Assembly (NCBI RefSeq): GCF_042477335.2
Contig: NC_091249.1
Coordinates: 44,996,001 to 45,060,000, forward strand
Direction of reading: 5' to 3'
Source: Ovis canadensis
Taxonomy: Eukaryota; Chordata; Mammalia; Artiodactyla; Bovidae
Length of the DNA stretch: 64,000 bases
Below, piece by piece: positions 33,163 through 45,423 of the stretch. Numbering within the stretch: the first letter of the stretch is position 1; the number at the start of each line of letters is the position of its first letter. Position numbers and translations under genes: made by a program. The notes beneath the pieces are model-generated. The model was not told the origin of the DNA. It saw nothing but the letters and a program-made list of their open reading frames with translations, and searched no databases.

Positions 33163-34676
33163 CATACGTCCATGGAGCTATCCTTGTGAACAAGATGATT
33201 AACATATTTGTGCTCCCGAAAGTTTTGTTCCCCTGAATAGTCCTTCCCTCCACTTCCTCCCTAGGAGGAATTTGTCCGCATCCTTGAATTTGTCCTCATC
33301 CTTTTGTCCTCAGCCAAGCACTTACTGGCATTGTCACTACGTATTAGTTTGATTTCTTAGAATTTTATATAAATGGAGTCATACAGTGTGAATTACTTTT
33401 TTTCTGACTTCTCTTACTTGACACAATTTGAGATTCATCTCTGCTTTTGTGTGTTATCATCTGCTTTTACTGCAGAATAGTAACCCACTGTATGAATATT
33501 CTACAATGGCTTAATCATTTATTTTGGAAGGACAGATAGGTTGTTTTCAGTTTGGGCTGCTTAAATTAAGGCTTCTATGACAAAAATTAAAGTCTACGGG
33601 TGGATCATGTGATATGGTCAATTGTTTGAAAACCTGACGCACTCTTTTCACGGCCTGTGATATTGGTGTCATGTTCAAGAAACTTTTGTATAACCCAAAG
33701 TCATCTTCTAGAAGTTTCACAGTTTTAAGTTTGACATTTAGCTCTGTGGTCCATGTTTCAAATTAACTTTTGAATATGATATGGAGTGGAGTATGAATTA
33801 AAGTCACTTTTTTCCATATGGACATTAAATTGTTGTAGCAATACTTGTTGAAAATACTGTCTGTTCACCACCTAGTTACCTTTGGTCTTCGTAAAAAATT
33901 AGTTGTCCATTTATGTCTGGATCTTTTGGGAACTCTCTGTTGTGTTATATGGAAACAAGCATCTTTTTTAATTCCAGTATTATACTATCACGGTTATTGT
34001 AGCTATAAGTCTTTAAGTCAGATAGCATTTGTTCTCAGGCTTTGTTTAAGTAGGAAATTATTTTCGCTATTCTAGGTCCTTAATATTTCCTTATAAATTT
34101 TAAAACCAGTTCATTAATTTCTGCAAAAGTGTCTGCTGTGATTTTTTTTGGGCTTATGTTGAATCTACAGATAAATCTGGGGAGAACTGACATTATCAGA
34201 GTATGTCTCTATATTTATTTAGAGCTGCCTTTCTGTCAGCAATCTGTTATAGTTTTCAATATACAGTTCTTTCCTATATTTTACTTTATTCTAAGTATCT
34301 CAAAGTTTTGAATCTTTTATAAATTGGATTTTATTGCACTTCACTTTCAAATTGCTTGCAGCCAGTTTCTAGAACTACAGTTGTTTTTCTTTGCATTAAC
34401 CTTGTAACTTGTCATGTTAATACTGAAATCACTTACTTATTCTAGCAGTGTTGTTGTAGTTCTTTAGGATTTTCTGTGTAGATGATCATGTCATTTGAGA
34501 ATAATGGAAATTTTCTTTTTTTCTCTAATCTGATGCTTTAAAGTTTGTTACCTTGCTTGATTGCTCTGACTTGTATCTCTAGTATGGTGTCTTAATAGAA
34601 GTGATGAAGGCAGACATCCTAATTCTTTTCTACTCTTCAGAAGTAAACATTTGGGCTTGACTGCTAAATATTATGT

Positions 34677-34965
34677 TGAAAGTGAAAGTCACTCAGTTGT
34701 GTCCGACTCTTTGTGACCCCATCTCCAGGCCAGAATACTGGAATGGGTAGCCTTTCCCTTCTTCAGGGGATCTTCCCAACACCCAGGGATTGAACCCAGG
34801 TCTCCTGTTTTGTAGGCAGATTCTTAATCAGCTGAGCCACAAGGGAAGCCTAAGAATACTGGTCTGGTAGCCTATCCTTTCTTCAGAGGATCTTCTGGAC
34901 CTAGGAATTGAACCTGAGTCTCCTGTATTGTAGGCAGATTCTTTACCAACTGAGCTATAGCTGTA
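34677..34965 (-). mobile_element. Dimeric Bov-tA SINE, minus
   Basis: Two tRNA-like heads in reverse ('ttaatcagctgagccacaag' and 'ctttaccaactgagctatag') share one tail at the left. It has the same architecture as 23038-23325 in the opposite orientation. Confidence 0.85.
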
Positions 34966-35099
34966 GGTTTTTTGTAGATGATATGTATCCATTTAAGGAA
35001 ATTTCCTCTGTTTGTAGTTTTTCTGTGAATTTTTATCAGGAATGGATGTTGGATTTTGACAGATGCTTTTCTTGCATCTAACCAAATATGACATGGTTA

Positions 35100-35960
35100 G
35101 GAAAAATGACCTAAGCTTGGTAAACTGTCAACCCCACCAGCTGGTCCATAAAACTCTTGAGGCGGCCCAGGCCAAGCAGCTAGCCGGGCAGGGACACGAC
35201 CTCACCTACCAGTAAGCTGACTGCCGTGGCCACCCTGACTACCAGGCTTGCTCACCAGTGGGCTGAAAGCAGCCTAGGATCCTGGGTCTGGCAGTCAGGG
35301 ATATCTGGATCTATTTCTGTCAGTGAGCAACCATAGCCCCAGGACCTGGATAACCCATCAGTTGGCAGGCATTGGTCCTGGGACCCCACCAGGACCCCAT
35401 GTCCAGAGATTCCAGAACCCATATCTGCTCACTGGTAGGCTGGCAGTAGCCTCAGGCCTCTTGGGCCACTCACCCAGCTGTCAGAACCTGGCCCCACCCA
35501 CCAGCAGGCTGATATCAGCTCTGGGACCCTGAATACCACAGCCAGATGCTCCAGGACCCAGTTCTACTCACCACTATGTCAGAACTAGCCGTGGGGACCT
35601 TGTTGCCCCAGGTCTCTTCATCTAGCTACCTTGTGACCCAAGCCCATCTACCAGTGGTCAAGCAACAGGACTGGGAAAACCTGGGCTACTTGTGCCCAGG
35701 CGAGCCCCATTCACTAGCAACTGGCAGCCTCTGCACTAGGAGAGCCTGGTAAATAACCTGACAAGGGGCCAGCCACACATATCAGGGCTTCCACAGAAGT
35801 TAGCCTGACACAGTGGAAGGGACCACACATTCCCCAGAGAGAGCATCACTAGAGCATATGGCTTTGGTGACCAGAGAATTATGCTGCTGGGCTCCTAGGA
35901 CAACCCCTACATAAGGACACTTCTCTAAGACCAGGAAACATAAACCACATACTTAGAAAT
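35100..35960 (+). promoter_or_regulatory. L1 5'UTR with degenerate ~60-bp units
   Basis: L1 5'UTRs contain the internal promoter (established knowledge). Here repeated 'caccag(t/c)..g(g/c)ctg' and 'gggacc' motifs recur at roughly 60-bp spacing. Open frames across it (35323-35532, 35546-35752) follow from low stop density and are not genes. Present-day activity is not claimed. Confidence 0.55.
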
Positions 35961-37049
35961 AACAGCAGAGAATTAGGCAAAATGAGGCAACGGAAGAATA
36001 TGTTCCAAATGAAGGAATATGATAAAATCCCAGAAAAAAAAACTAACTGAAGTGGAGATGTGCAACCTAATTGATAGACAGTACAAAGTAATGATCACAA
36101 AAATGTTCAAAGACCTTGAGAGAAGAAGGAATGGACTTGTGTTCATTTGTAGACAATTGTAAAAAGAGTTATAAAATAAGAACCAAACAGAGCTGAAGAA
36201 TACATTATTTAAATAAAAATACACTAGAAGAAATCAAGAGTATATTAGATAGTATAGAGGGACAGATCAGTTAATTTAGAAGATATTGTAGTAGAAATCA
36301 CCCAAGCTTAACAGAAAAAAGAGAAAAAATAAAAAAGAAATTAGTTTAAGAAACATCTGGGACAACATCAAGCATGCAATTTCATAGAGGTCTTGGAAGA
36401 GAGAGATAAAGGTGAAAAAAAAAAACATATTTGAAGACATTCTTTGTGAAAACTTCCCTAACTTGAGAAAGAAAACAGACATACAAGTCCAGAAAGCACA
36501 AACAGTCCCAAAGAAGATAAACCTAAAGAGGATAGCATCAACACATTTAAAAATGAAGAGAAAATAAAAGCAGCAAGGTAGCTGTGTAGAAGGGGGCTCC
36601 CATAAGAATGTCAGTTCACTTTTAAGAAACAACTCTGCAGTCCAAAATGGAAAAAGGCATGATAAATTTAGAAGAAAGGAAAGGTTCTACAACAAAGAAT
36701 ATTGCACTAGCCAAGGCTGTCATTCAGATATGAAGGAGAGGTCAAGAGCTTTGCAGACAAACAGAAGTTAAAAGAGGTCAGAACCACCAATCCAGCTTTA
36801 TAAGAAATGTTAAAAGGGCTTCTCTAAGCAGAAAAGAAAAGGTCACAACTAGACTTAAGAAAATTATGAAAGAAAAAAAAAGTCTCATTGTTAAAGACAT
36901 ATGCATAGTCAAGCTAGTAGATCAATTAGTTATACAGCTTGTAGGAAGACAAAAATAGCAGAATCACCTATATCCACAATCCATAGTTAAGGTGGACACA
37001 AAACAAAGGGATGTAAAACGTGATGTCAGAAATATTAAATGTGGGTGAT

Positions 37050-37165
37050 GGATTTTATCATATATAATTAAATATATCTTTATAATATATAATTAAATAA
37101 GTATATCTATTAAATTTATATATTATATATAACATATTTATACATAGTACTATATATAAACCTCA
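37050..37165. repeat. AT-rich low-complexity tract
   Basis: TATA/TTAAAT repeats, for example 'atatataattaaatatatct', lie between the L1 ORF1-side and ORF2-side sequence. Confidence 0.85.
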
Positions 37166-37353
37166 TGTAAATGGAATAAATGCTCCAATCAAAAGACAAA
37201 GACTGGCTGGATACCAAAATAAGACCCATACACACACAAACATGCATATATATCCTACACGAGATTCACCTCAGGTCTAAATATATAAGACTGAAAGTGA
37301 TCAGATGGAAAAAGTTATCCCATGCAAATGGAAATCAAAAGAAAGCTGGAGTA

Positions 37354-37414
37354 GCAACACTTATATTGTCACCCTAAGCAAATACAAGTATTGGGATGAC
37401 AATATAAGTATTGC
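37354..37414. repeat. Imperfect hairpin at the left edge of the BovB tails
   Basis: Arm 37354-37370 ('gcaacacttatattgtc') pairs with 37398-37414 ('gacaatataagtattgc') at 16 of 17 positions around a 27-nt loop. A third partial copy, 'gcaatactta', lies at 37926-37935 between the two BovB tails. Confidence 0.85.
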
Positions 37415-37417
37415 ATA

Positions 37418-37925
37418 TTAGACAACATATTAAAAAGCAGAGACATTACTCTACCAACAAAGGTCTGTCTAGTCAGAGCTGTGGTTTATCCAGTAGTAGT
37501 GTATGGATGTGAGAGTTGGACTATAAAGAAAGCTGAGAGTCAAATAATTGATGCTTTTGAACTATGGTGTTGGAGAAGGCTCTAAAGAGTCCCTTGGACT
37601 GCAAGGAAATCCAACCAGTTAATCCTAAAGGAGATCAGTCCTGAATATTCATTGGAAGGACTGATGCTGAAGCTGAGACTCCAGTTCTTTGGCCACCTGA
37701 TGTGAAGAGCTGATTTGTTGGAAAAAACCCTGATGCTGGGAAAGATTGAGGGCAGGAGGAGAAGGGGATGACAGAGGGTAAGACCGTTGGATGGCATCAC
37801 TGACTCGATGGATATGAGTTTGAGCAAGCTCCAGGAGTTGGTGATGGACAGGGAAGTCTGGCATGCTGCAGTCCATGGGGTTGCAAAGAGCTGGACACAA
37901 ATGAGTGACTGAACTGACTGACTGA
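37418..37925 (+). mobile_element. BovB 3' end, copy A of a tandem pair
   Basis: Starts 'gacaacatattaaaaagcag' and covers the C-terminal ORF2 region and the tail, ending 'gactgactga' at 37925. Frameshifted. Confidence 0.9.
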
Positions 37926-37938
37926 GCAATACTTACAA

Positions 37939-38280
37939 CCCTTGGACTGGAAGGAGATCCAACCAGTCCATTCTGAAGGAGATCAGCCCTGGGATTTCTT
38001 TGGAAGGATTGATGCTAAAGCTGAAGCTCCAGTACTTTGGCCACCTCATGAGAAGAGTTGACTCATTGGAAAAGACTCTGATGCTGGGAGAGATTGGGGG
38101 AAGGAGGAGAAGGGGACAACAGAGGATGAGATGGCTGGATGGCATCACTGACTCGATGGATGTGAGTCTGAGTGAAGTCCGGGAGTTGGTGATGGACAGG
38201 AGGCCTGGTGTGCTGCGATTCATGGGGTCGCAGAGAGTCAGACAAGACTGAGCAACTGAACTAACTGACTGACTGACTGA
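37939..38280 (+). mobile_element. BovB 3' end, copy B of a tandem pair
   Basis: Starts 'cccttggactggaaggagat' and ends in an extended 'actgactgactgactga' tail at 38280. The host L1 resumes at 38281 ('caacaaaattgactttaaat'). Only 13 bp separate it from copy A. Its sequence ('ctgggatttctttggaagg') is of a different BovB subtype from copy A ('ctgaatattcattggaagg'), so it is not a simple duplicate. Confidence 0.9.
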
Positions 38281-38335
38281 CAACAAAATTGACTTTAAAT
38301 CAAAGATTCCAACAAGAGACACAGGACATTATATA

Positions 38336-38650
38336 ATGATATGGGGCTCAAGTCAAGAAGAAGTTATAACAATTGTAAATATATATTTATTCAACCTAAG
38401 ACCACTTAAATTCATAAAGCAAATACTAACAGACATAAAAGGAGAAATTGACAGTAACACAATCATAGTAGGGGATTTTAACACCCCACTTACATCAATG
38501 GACAGGTCATTCAGACAGAAAATAAATAAGGAAACCCTGGCCTTAAATCAGCATTTCTTTTTAAATTGTGTATATTTTTGTACGATTCCTCAAGTACATC
38601 TTATTCGAGATATAACTATTATCAAACTAGATTTAAGAACACAGGTTTAA
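38336..38650 (+). pseudogene. L1 ORF2 endonuclease remnant
   Basis: The frame contains 'IIVGDFNTPLTSMDRSF', the conserved 'GDFN' block of the APE-type endonuclease. L1 similarity stops around codon 70 ('KETLALNQ'). The rest is read-through into unrelated DNA. Confidence 0.9.
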
Positions 38651-39245
38651 CATCTCAGAAACATATATGAAGATTTAATGAAGAATCTAAAATTTTTTGA
38701 TAGGTTCTGCTTTCAACATTCTTTCCACTTACTATTGAAATATCCTTGCAACTGTCATGTGGGAATGATCTGTGACTGACATATGTAGACTATGAGTGGG
38801 TCCAAATGAGGAACAGTTGCTAGAGAATGTTTCTAATTCATGGCACACTAAAGATACAACGGTGTTTCCTACACTGTTACCATGACTTTGATAAGATGGT
38901 GGTTAGGAGTGTTTTTACATAGCAACACTAATATGAATTTCTTTAATTTTTAATTTTGAACAAAGCGTCTGCGAAGTACAATAGTAACAACCTACTTTGC
39001 ATTTCCTGATTAGGTAAATCACATGTGAAATATACTGCGATGCATCCAATAGATACACGTCTGGTTTATGTAGCCACCCCTCCCTTTTCTTGCAAGTCTT
39101 GTCCTCCTAGGTGGTTGTTTCATTCTGCTGACAGTAACGCTATGAGGCATTTAATGGCAGCAGAGCTTTAAAAATATCTCTTATATGAAGATGGAAAATT
39201 CTACTGTCCTATGCTTTCCTGTTTTAAATGCTGTTGCCATTTTAT
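38546..39245. other. Unclassified DNA
   Basis: No gene or repeat family is recognised between the truncated L1 and the small young L1 fragment. Confidence 0.4.
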
Positions 39246-39360
39246 TTAATTTCTTTTTTTAAATTAATTAATTTATTTTTTAATTTTAAAATCTTTAATT
39301 CTTACATGCGTTCCCAAACATGACACCCCCTCCCACCTCCCTCCCCACAACATCTCATCT
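39246..39360 (-). mobile_element. Very short young L1 3' end with A-tail
   Basis: A T-rich tail is followed by 'tctttaattcttacatgcgt', then 'tcccaaacatgacacccc'. This is the same 3' terminus as the copy at 48407, but only about 115 bp long. Confidence 0.8.
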
Positions 39361-40885
39361 TATTCCTTTCTCTTACCTGGCTTTTTTGACTTTTAATCCC
39401 AGACATATGTTGTTGAGTGATTGACTAAAAGAGACTTCTCGTTGTAGGAGAAATTTTTATTTTTGTAATGTGTTAGGCCAAGTTTCCTGATGCTACTTAA
39501 GTTTTTATTAAAATCATCTTCTTCATGAGGCTTTTTTTTTTTTTTTTAATTCCCAAGGCTTTTCTTTGGTCAACTACTATGTAAAACAGAAGTCTATGAG
39601 AACCCATTTTGATTTTACAGACATAGGATTGATGACCTAGTTTGGCACGTGGATGAATTTGAAATGGTCATTTTTATTCTGATTTCTTCGGAACTATTTG
39701 TAGAAACAATATAATGTGAGTAAATAGTTTCCTTTATTGTTATGGAAACAACAGTGATTTCAAATTTATCTTAAATTTTTTTTTCTCTGCCTCCCAGAAT
39801 GTGGAACCATCCATACATTCATATTTCTTATTTTAAAGTAGTCAGTTTTCTGAAGGAAGAAATAAGTAATAGTAAGGGAAGCTTACTAAAAAATTAGGGT
39901 TAGGGTATTTAAATAAATCCCAAGCTCTTTTCCTAAATGTTTTGATCTTCACACTGAACCAATTTGAGGATATCTTCCAGGCACAATTGCTGCAAACTGA
40001 GAAGGAAAAAAAAAAAAAAAAGCAACCAACACAGAAATTGCAGAAATAAGCACAATGTCTTGTTCTGTGGTTTAGTTTAATCCTTGTATAATTGAAGTCC
40101 TTTGATAACATTCCAGAATACTACCAGAAGTATTCCTAAGATGATAAACTCTAACTATGAAATTATCCAGTACAATAAATGTCTCATTAAATTTGAGCAA
40201 ATTTTAAGAAGCTGGGTTTTCCTATGGCAAAAATTCATTTCTCCAAAATACTGATCAAAACCCCCAAATACACTGTTGTTTGTAAGCCAAATTCTCATTC
40301 TCTCCCATACTGATTTTATACTGAAGGTAGAGCTCAAATCGGGCCAGGGTGACTCGACATGATTATAAGCTTATATTGGTCAGAGCTCCAAACTGTTCAT
40401 TTACTGGGGCTAGTAAATGATATACCAAACAGATGGCCAAGTGAATGTTTGTTTATGTGCAAAAACAAAAACATTAACAGATACACTCTGGTGTAGAACA
40501 AGGATTTTTCAAAACTGGTCAGCTCTTGAAAGCCTGAGGCCATATCTGTGCTGTCAATGCATAGTTTGGTATCTGAAAACACAAGGCTACTGTAATCTTT
40601 TGATCCAGACATAGATTACTTACAAGAAACCTTGGCATATTATTTTCTGGTAACTATGAAAAAAATTCTTTTTTCTGACTCACTTTTTGCATGCAACAGT
40701 AGTTTTAGTACAGGTTTAGACAAAACTGGCAAAATGTTTAGGTAGAAAAGACCTACCTGCATGGTTGGGTTTTGAGCAGCCTGAGGAGAATGTCTCTCTA
40801 GCCTCCCACTGTACAATATAGGGCCCTTCTCTTAGTACTAACTGTATGTCTAAAATCCTCACATTTTGATTGAGGTTACTGTTAA
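39361..40885. other. Unclassified, possibly unique DNA
   Basis: About 1.5 kb without a recognised repeat. T15 at about 39533-39547 and A19 at about 40003-40021. Minus-strand frames of 60-89 codons have no recognised similarity. Confidence 0.4.
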
Positions 40886-41130
40886 ATTCCAATACTTTGG
40901 CCACCCGATGCGAAGAACTGACTCATTGGAAAAGACCCTGATGCTGGGAAAGATTGAAGGCAGGAGGAGAAGGGGCCAACAGAGGATGAGATGGTTGGAT
41001 GGCATCACTGACTGAATGGACATAAGTTTGAGTAAATTCTGGGAATTGTTGATGGACAAGGAATCCCAGCGTGCTGCAGTCCATGGGGTCGCAAAGAGTC
41101 GGACACAACTGAGTGACTGAACTGAACTGA
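40886..41130 (+). mobile_element. BovB 3' end, 5'-truncated
   Basis: From 'attccaatactttggccacc' to the tail 'gactgaactgaactga' at 41130. A short similarity at the borders ('ctgttaaa' and 'cttttaaa') may be a decayed TSD. Confidence 0.9.
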
Positions 41131-41720
41131 CTTTTAAACATCTGCTAATTACTAGCTCTGTGATTTGGGGCATATGTATTTATAATTCTGAACCCTCGTC
41201 TATCCATTTCTCTAAAGGGATAATGTATGAATGTCATAAAATTGTTTTGAGGGCTACATGAAAGAATTCATATCAAGTGTTCAATACTGTTGCTAAATAG
41301 TTTTTGTTGTAATTATTAGCACTGTCATCAACATCAGGTCTTTACAGACGTTAATGCTTTTTAGAGTACTCTGTGTTCAGTAGCAGGAGGGGGAAAGGAA
41401 ATCAATCAGTGGAACAAGCAGCTAGGGTTGTTAGTAGCTCAAGACAATTCTAAACAGTTACTGAAGAATGTGCTTTTCTGTCACTATGGGCTGGGGCTGT
41501 TGCCCATATACCAGTGGCTCTAGATACATACGCGAGACCACATGGATCCCTTTAGATCTGGCAACAGTGCACTGGCTTCCCTCTTGTCAGTGAGCGATGC
41601 ACAGATCCACATGCATGAAAAAGTCTCCACATGAGGACTTCAGAAGATTTTTTAAAAGTTATCACTTGTGGTCAAAGCACTGTGATTTCACCCATCATCC
41701 ATAGTCAGAATTTTGCATTG
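41131..41720. other. Unclassified DNA
   Basis: No gene or repeat family is recognised. Slightly GC-richer around 41480-41640. Confidence 0.4.
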
Positions 41721-42588
41721 CTGTTCAGTTGCTAAGTCATGTCAAACTCTTTGCAGCCCCATGGACTGCAGCACGCCAGGCTCCTCTGTCCTTCACTGTC
41801 TCCCGGAGTTTGCTCAAATTCATGTCCATTGAGTCAGTGATTCTATCCTCTGCCACTCCCTTCTCCTTTTGCCTTCGATCTTTCCCAGCATCAGAGTCTT
41901 TTCCAATGAGTCAGCTGGGCTGTTCGCATCAGGTGGCCAAAGAATTGGAGCTTCAGTATCTGTCCTTCCAATGAATATCAGGATTGATTTCCTTTGGGAT
42001 TGACTGGTTTGATCTTACAGTCCAAGGAACTCTCAAGAGTTTTCTCTAGCACCACAGTTCGAAAGTATTAGCTCTTCAGGGCTCAGACTTCCTTATGGTC
42101 CAACTCTTACATTTGTACATGACTACTGAAAAAACCATAGCTTTGACTATATGGACTTTTTTGGCAACATGATGTCTCTGCTTTTTAATGTGCTGTCTAG
42201 ACAGGAACCAGTCTGTTGTCACGTCTAGTTCTAAATGTTGTTTATTGACCTGCATTTAGGTTTCTCAGGAGATAGGTAAGGTGGTCTGGTATTCCCAGTT
42301 CTTTAAGAATATTCCACAGTTTGTTATGATCCACACAGTCAAAGGTTTAGCATAATCAGTGAAGCACAGGTAGATGTTTTTCCTGGACTCCCTTGCTTTC
42401 TCTATAATCCAGTGAATCCTGACAGTTGGATCTCTGATCCCCCTTGCCTTTTCTAAACCCAGGTTGTACATCTGGAAGTTCTTGGTTCACATACTGCTAA
42501 AGCTTAGTTTGAAGGATTTTGAGCATAACCTTACCAACATGTGAAATGAGCTCAACTGTATTATAGTTTGAACATTCTTTGGCATTGT
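41721..42588 (-). mobile_element. BovB LINE, minus, with ~420-bp internal deletion
   Basis: The 3' tail is at left ('ctgttcagttgctaagtcat'). At 42200/42201 the sequence jumps from 'gtgctgtctag' to 'aggaaccagtctg'. Compared with the copy at 53774-54194, about 420 bp including the YADD block are missing. It ends near 42588 in the RT fingers. Confidence 0.9.
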
Positions 42589-42767
42589 ACATGACTGCTG
42601 TATATCATTCTAACCCAAATTAATGCAATCATTTATTTGTAAGCCTATTTCATCAGTGTATTATTATTTAGAGGAGGATGCCCACAACAATGCCAGACAA
42701 ATTGTACATGTGAAGTTCGTTCCTTGTGAGACATTCTTTTACAGTTGATAAACTAGAGCTGGTTTTT
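42589..42767. other. Unclassified DNA
   Basis: A short AT-rich spacer between BovB and the next L1. Nothing is recognised. Confidence 0.4.
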
Positions 42768-45423
42768 TTATTGAGATATAATTTACATATAGTAGTTTTC
42801 GGTATACAACATAATGATTTGATATTTATAAATACTGCAGAGTGATCACTACAATGTCTCATTAACATCTATCAGCATGTATAGTGACAAAAGTTCACAA
42901 AATTTTTCTTGTGAACTTTTAGGATGTGCCCATAGCAACTTTCAACTATGAAATAAAGTACGATTAAGTATAGTCACCATGGTGCACATTATATCCTATG
43001 ACTTATTTATTTTATAACTGGAAGTTTGTACCATTTGAATCCATTCAACTACTTAGTCCACCCCTCACTACCTGCCTCTGGCAACCACTACCCTGTTGAC
43101 TGGATCTATGGCCTTGATTTTTTTTCTGGAAATGAGATCATATGATACTTATCTTTCTCTCTCTCACATATTTCACTTAGCATAATGCCCTCAAGGTCCA
43201 GCATTGGGTCACAAAAGGTAAAATTCTCTTCTGTTTTATGGCTGAGTAGTATTTAATGTGTGTATATATTACATCTTCCTTATCCAGTATATGGTGATGT
43301 GCACTTAGGTTGTCTTCATATCTTGGATATTATAATTAATGCTTCAATTAATTGTGCACATGTCTTTTTGAGTTAAATGCTTTCATATTCTTGGAATAAA
43401 TATCCAGAAGCAGAATGACTGAATCATATGATAGTGCTATTTTTAATTTTTTCAGAAACTTCCATAATGTTTTCCATAGTGGCTGCACCAGTTTACACTC
43501 CCACCATCGGTGAAGAAGTATATTTTTCTCCATATCCTTCCAAGCATTTGTTATCTCTTACTATTTTTATAATGACCATTCAGACAGGTGTGAGGTGATA
43601 TCTCATTGTGGTTTTGATTTGTACTTCTCTGATGATTAGTGATGCTGAGCACCTTTGCACGGACCTATTGGCTACCTATATGTCTTTTTTGAAAATTACT
43701 TATTCAGGTCCTTTGCCCATTTTTAATTGGATTATTTGAGGACTTTTGCTGTTGAGTTATATGACATTTATTTTGGCTGTTAACCTCTTATCAGATAGAT
43801 AATTTTCAAATGTTTTTTTCACATTTGGAAAGTTGATGGTTTATTTTGTTGAATGTCTCCTTTGCTGTGCAGTGGTTTTTTACATTAATGTAGTCCCAAT
43901 TCTTTATATTAGCTTTTTCTTGCCCTTGCATTGGGGTATCAAATCCAGAAAACATCTCCAAGACTGAGCTCAAGAAGTTTATTGCCTGGATGTAATTTTT
44001 TTCTGAGTTTTTGGCATATAATGGTCTCTCATGTTCCTCTGTACTTTTTGGTATCAGTTGTAACATCACTTTCTTCAGAATTTATGATTTTGTTTGAGTG
44101 ATTTCTCTCTTTTGTTGAGATTCTAGCTACAGTTTCATTAATTTTATTTATATTTTTAGGTACCAGTTTTTAATTTAATTGATTTTTTATTTTATCTTTT
44201 TAGTCATCAGGTGCCAAGTGTCTCTTTCATTTATTTCCTTTCTGATCTCAGTTATTTCCTTAATACTTCTAAATTTGGACTTTATCTTTTATGGATACTT
44301 CAGATGTAAAGTTTCACTTGGTATTCATTTGCACAGCATATTTTTTTCATCTTTCACTTTCAGTCTTTATATCTGAAGTTAGTCTCTTCTATGTTGAAAA
44401 CAGATGGATCTTAACTTTTTTAAAAAATCCATTCGGCCACTCTGTGCCTTTTGATTGGAGAATTTAGTCTGTTTACTCTTAACTAATAATAGGCATGTAA
44501 TTGTATTAATTATCATCTTGCTGTTTTGCAGTTCCTCTGTTGCCTCCTTTCTTGGTCTCTTCTTTTATGCTTTGATTACTTTCTCTATTGTATGCTTAGA
44601 TTCCTTTCTCTTTATCTTCTGTATATATTGTGTAGGTTTTTGCTTGGTGGTTACCATGAAGCTTACATATAACATCTTAAAGTTATAACAGTCCACTTTA
44701 TGTGATAAACTTAAATTTGAATGTATTCAAATGCTTTATAATTTTACTCTCTCCTCAAAATGTTTTATGTTTTTAATATCACTTTTAACATCTTTTTATC
44801 TTGTATACCCCTTAACTAATTACCATATTTGTAATTCTGGCTGCTTTGGCTTTTAACCTTCATACTAGCTTTATGAATGATTAATTCACTACCTTTTCCT
44901 GAATATGTAACCTTTACCAGTAAGATATTTACTTCCATAACTTTTCTTATTACTAATTAGTAACCTTCCTTGTTAGTTAAAAAAGTCTCAACAAATCTTA
45001 TGCAGCCGGTTTATTGGTAATTCTCTCTGTAGCTTGTCTATAAAACTCTTTCTCTCTCCTTAAATTCTTAATGATAACTTTGGTTGGAAGATTTTTCCTT
45101 AGTACTTTGAAAATATCATGCTTCTCCCTTCTGGCTTGGAAAGTCTCTGCCAAAAACCTGTAGGTAGTCTTATGAGAATGCTCTTGTATAATATGTAACA
45201 GGTTGTTTTTCTGTTTCTGCTTTTAAGATTCTCTACTTATCATTAACTTTCAAAATTTTAATTATAGTGCATCTTCATATGTATCTCTTTGGGTTCATCT
45301 TATTTGGAATTTCTTGAGCTTCCTGGATCAGAATGCCTTTTTTCTTTTCCAATTTAGGGAACTTTTCTGCCATTATATCTTTAAATAAGTTTTTCACTTC
45401 TTTCTTACTTCTCCTCCTGGGAC
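42768..45423 (-). mobile_element. Old L1 LINE, antisense: 3'UTR, ORF2 C-term, endonuclease, 5' region
   Basis: The 3'UTR is at 42768-43110. The ORF2 C-terminus carries 'CKLVQPLWKTLWKFLKKLKI' (minus, 43348-43533) and 'CTAKETFNKIN' (minus, 43806-44069). Near 44065 it jumps to the RT/endonuclease border and then to the endonuclease start (about 44350-44680). Upstream L1 5' sequence continues to 45423. The RT core is absent. Confidence 0.8.
43348..44069 (-). pseudogene. L1 ORF2 C-terminal remnant
   Basis: Two minus frames preserve the Cys/Trp-rich C-terminal block ('[15 protein letters not shown]') and the upstream 'CTAKETFNKINHQLSKCEK' block, in the correct order. They are separated by frameshifts. 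Confidence 0.85.

Larger units (their letters stand above)
32840..35098 (-). mobile_element. L1ME-like LINE, antisense, hosting two SINE insertions
   Basis: The L1ME 3'UTR and ORF2 C-terminal to RT order is seen in antisense: 'tggagtcatacagtgtgaat' (about 33375), 'cagataggttgttttcagtt' (about 33533), 'gatgatcatgtcatttgaga' (about 34481) and 'catcctaattcttttctact' (about 34615). It stops in the RT region near 35098, where an L1 of opposite strand begins. Confidence 0.75.
35100..38545 (+). mobile_element. L1 LINE, plus strand: 5'UTR, ORF1 region, ORF2 endonuclease
   Basis: This is the only plus-strand L1 segment. The 5'UTR (35100-35960) is GC-rich, with irregular ~60-bp units built on 'caccagtgggctg', 'ctctgggaccc' and 'ccaggaccc'. 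ORF1-type sequence follows (about 36000-36830), then a degenerate stretch, then the ORF2 endonuclease (about 37170-37365 and 38281-38545). Two BovB tails interrupt the endonuclease. The 3' part is missing after about 38545. Confidence 0.8.

Noticed and set aside
35323..35752. Two plus-strand frames in GC-rich sequence that look like exons
   Set aside because: They lie in the repeated units of an L1 5'UTR followed by ORF1-type sequence. No gene homology is seen.
39533..40021. T15 and A19 runs as the ends of one retrocopy
   Set aside because: No matching target duplication was found around them, and a retrocopy needs only one A-tail.
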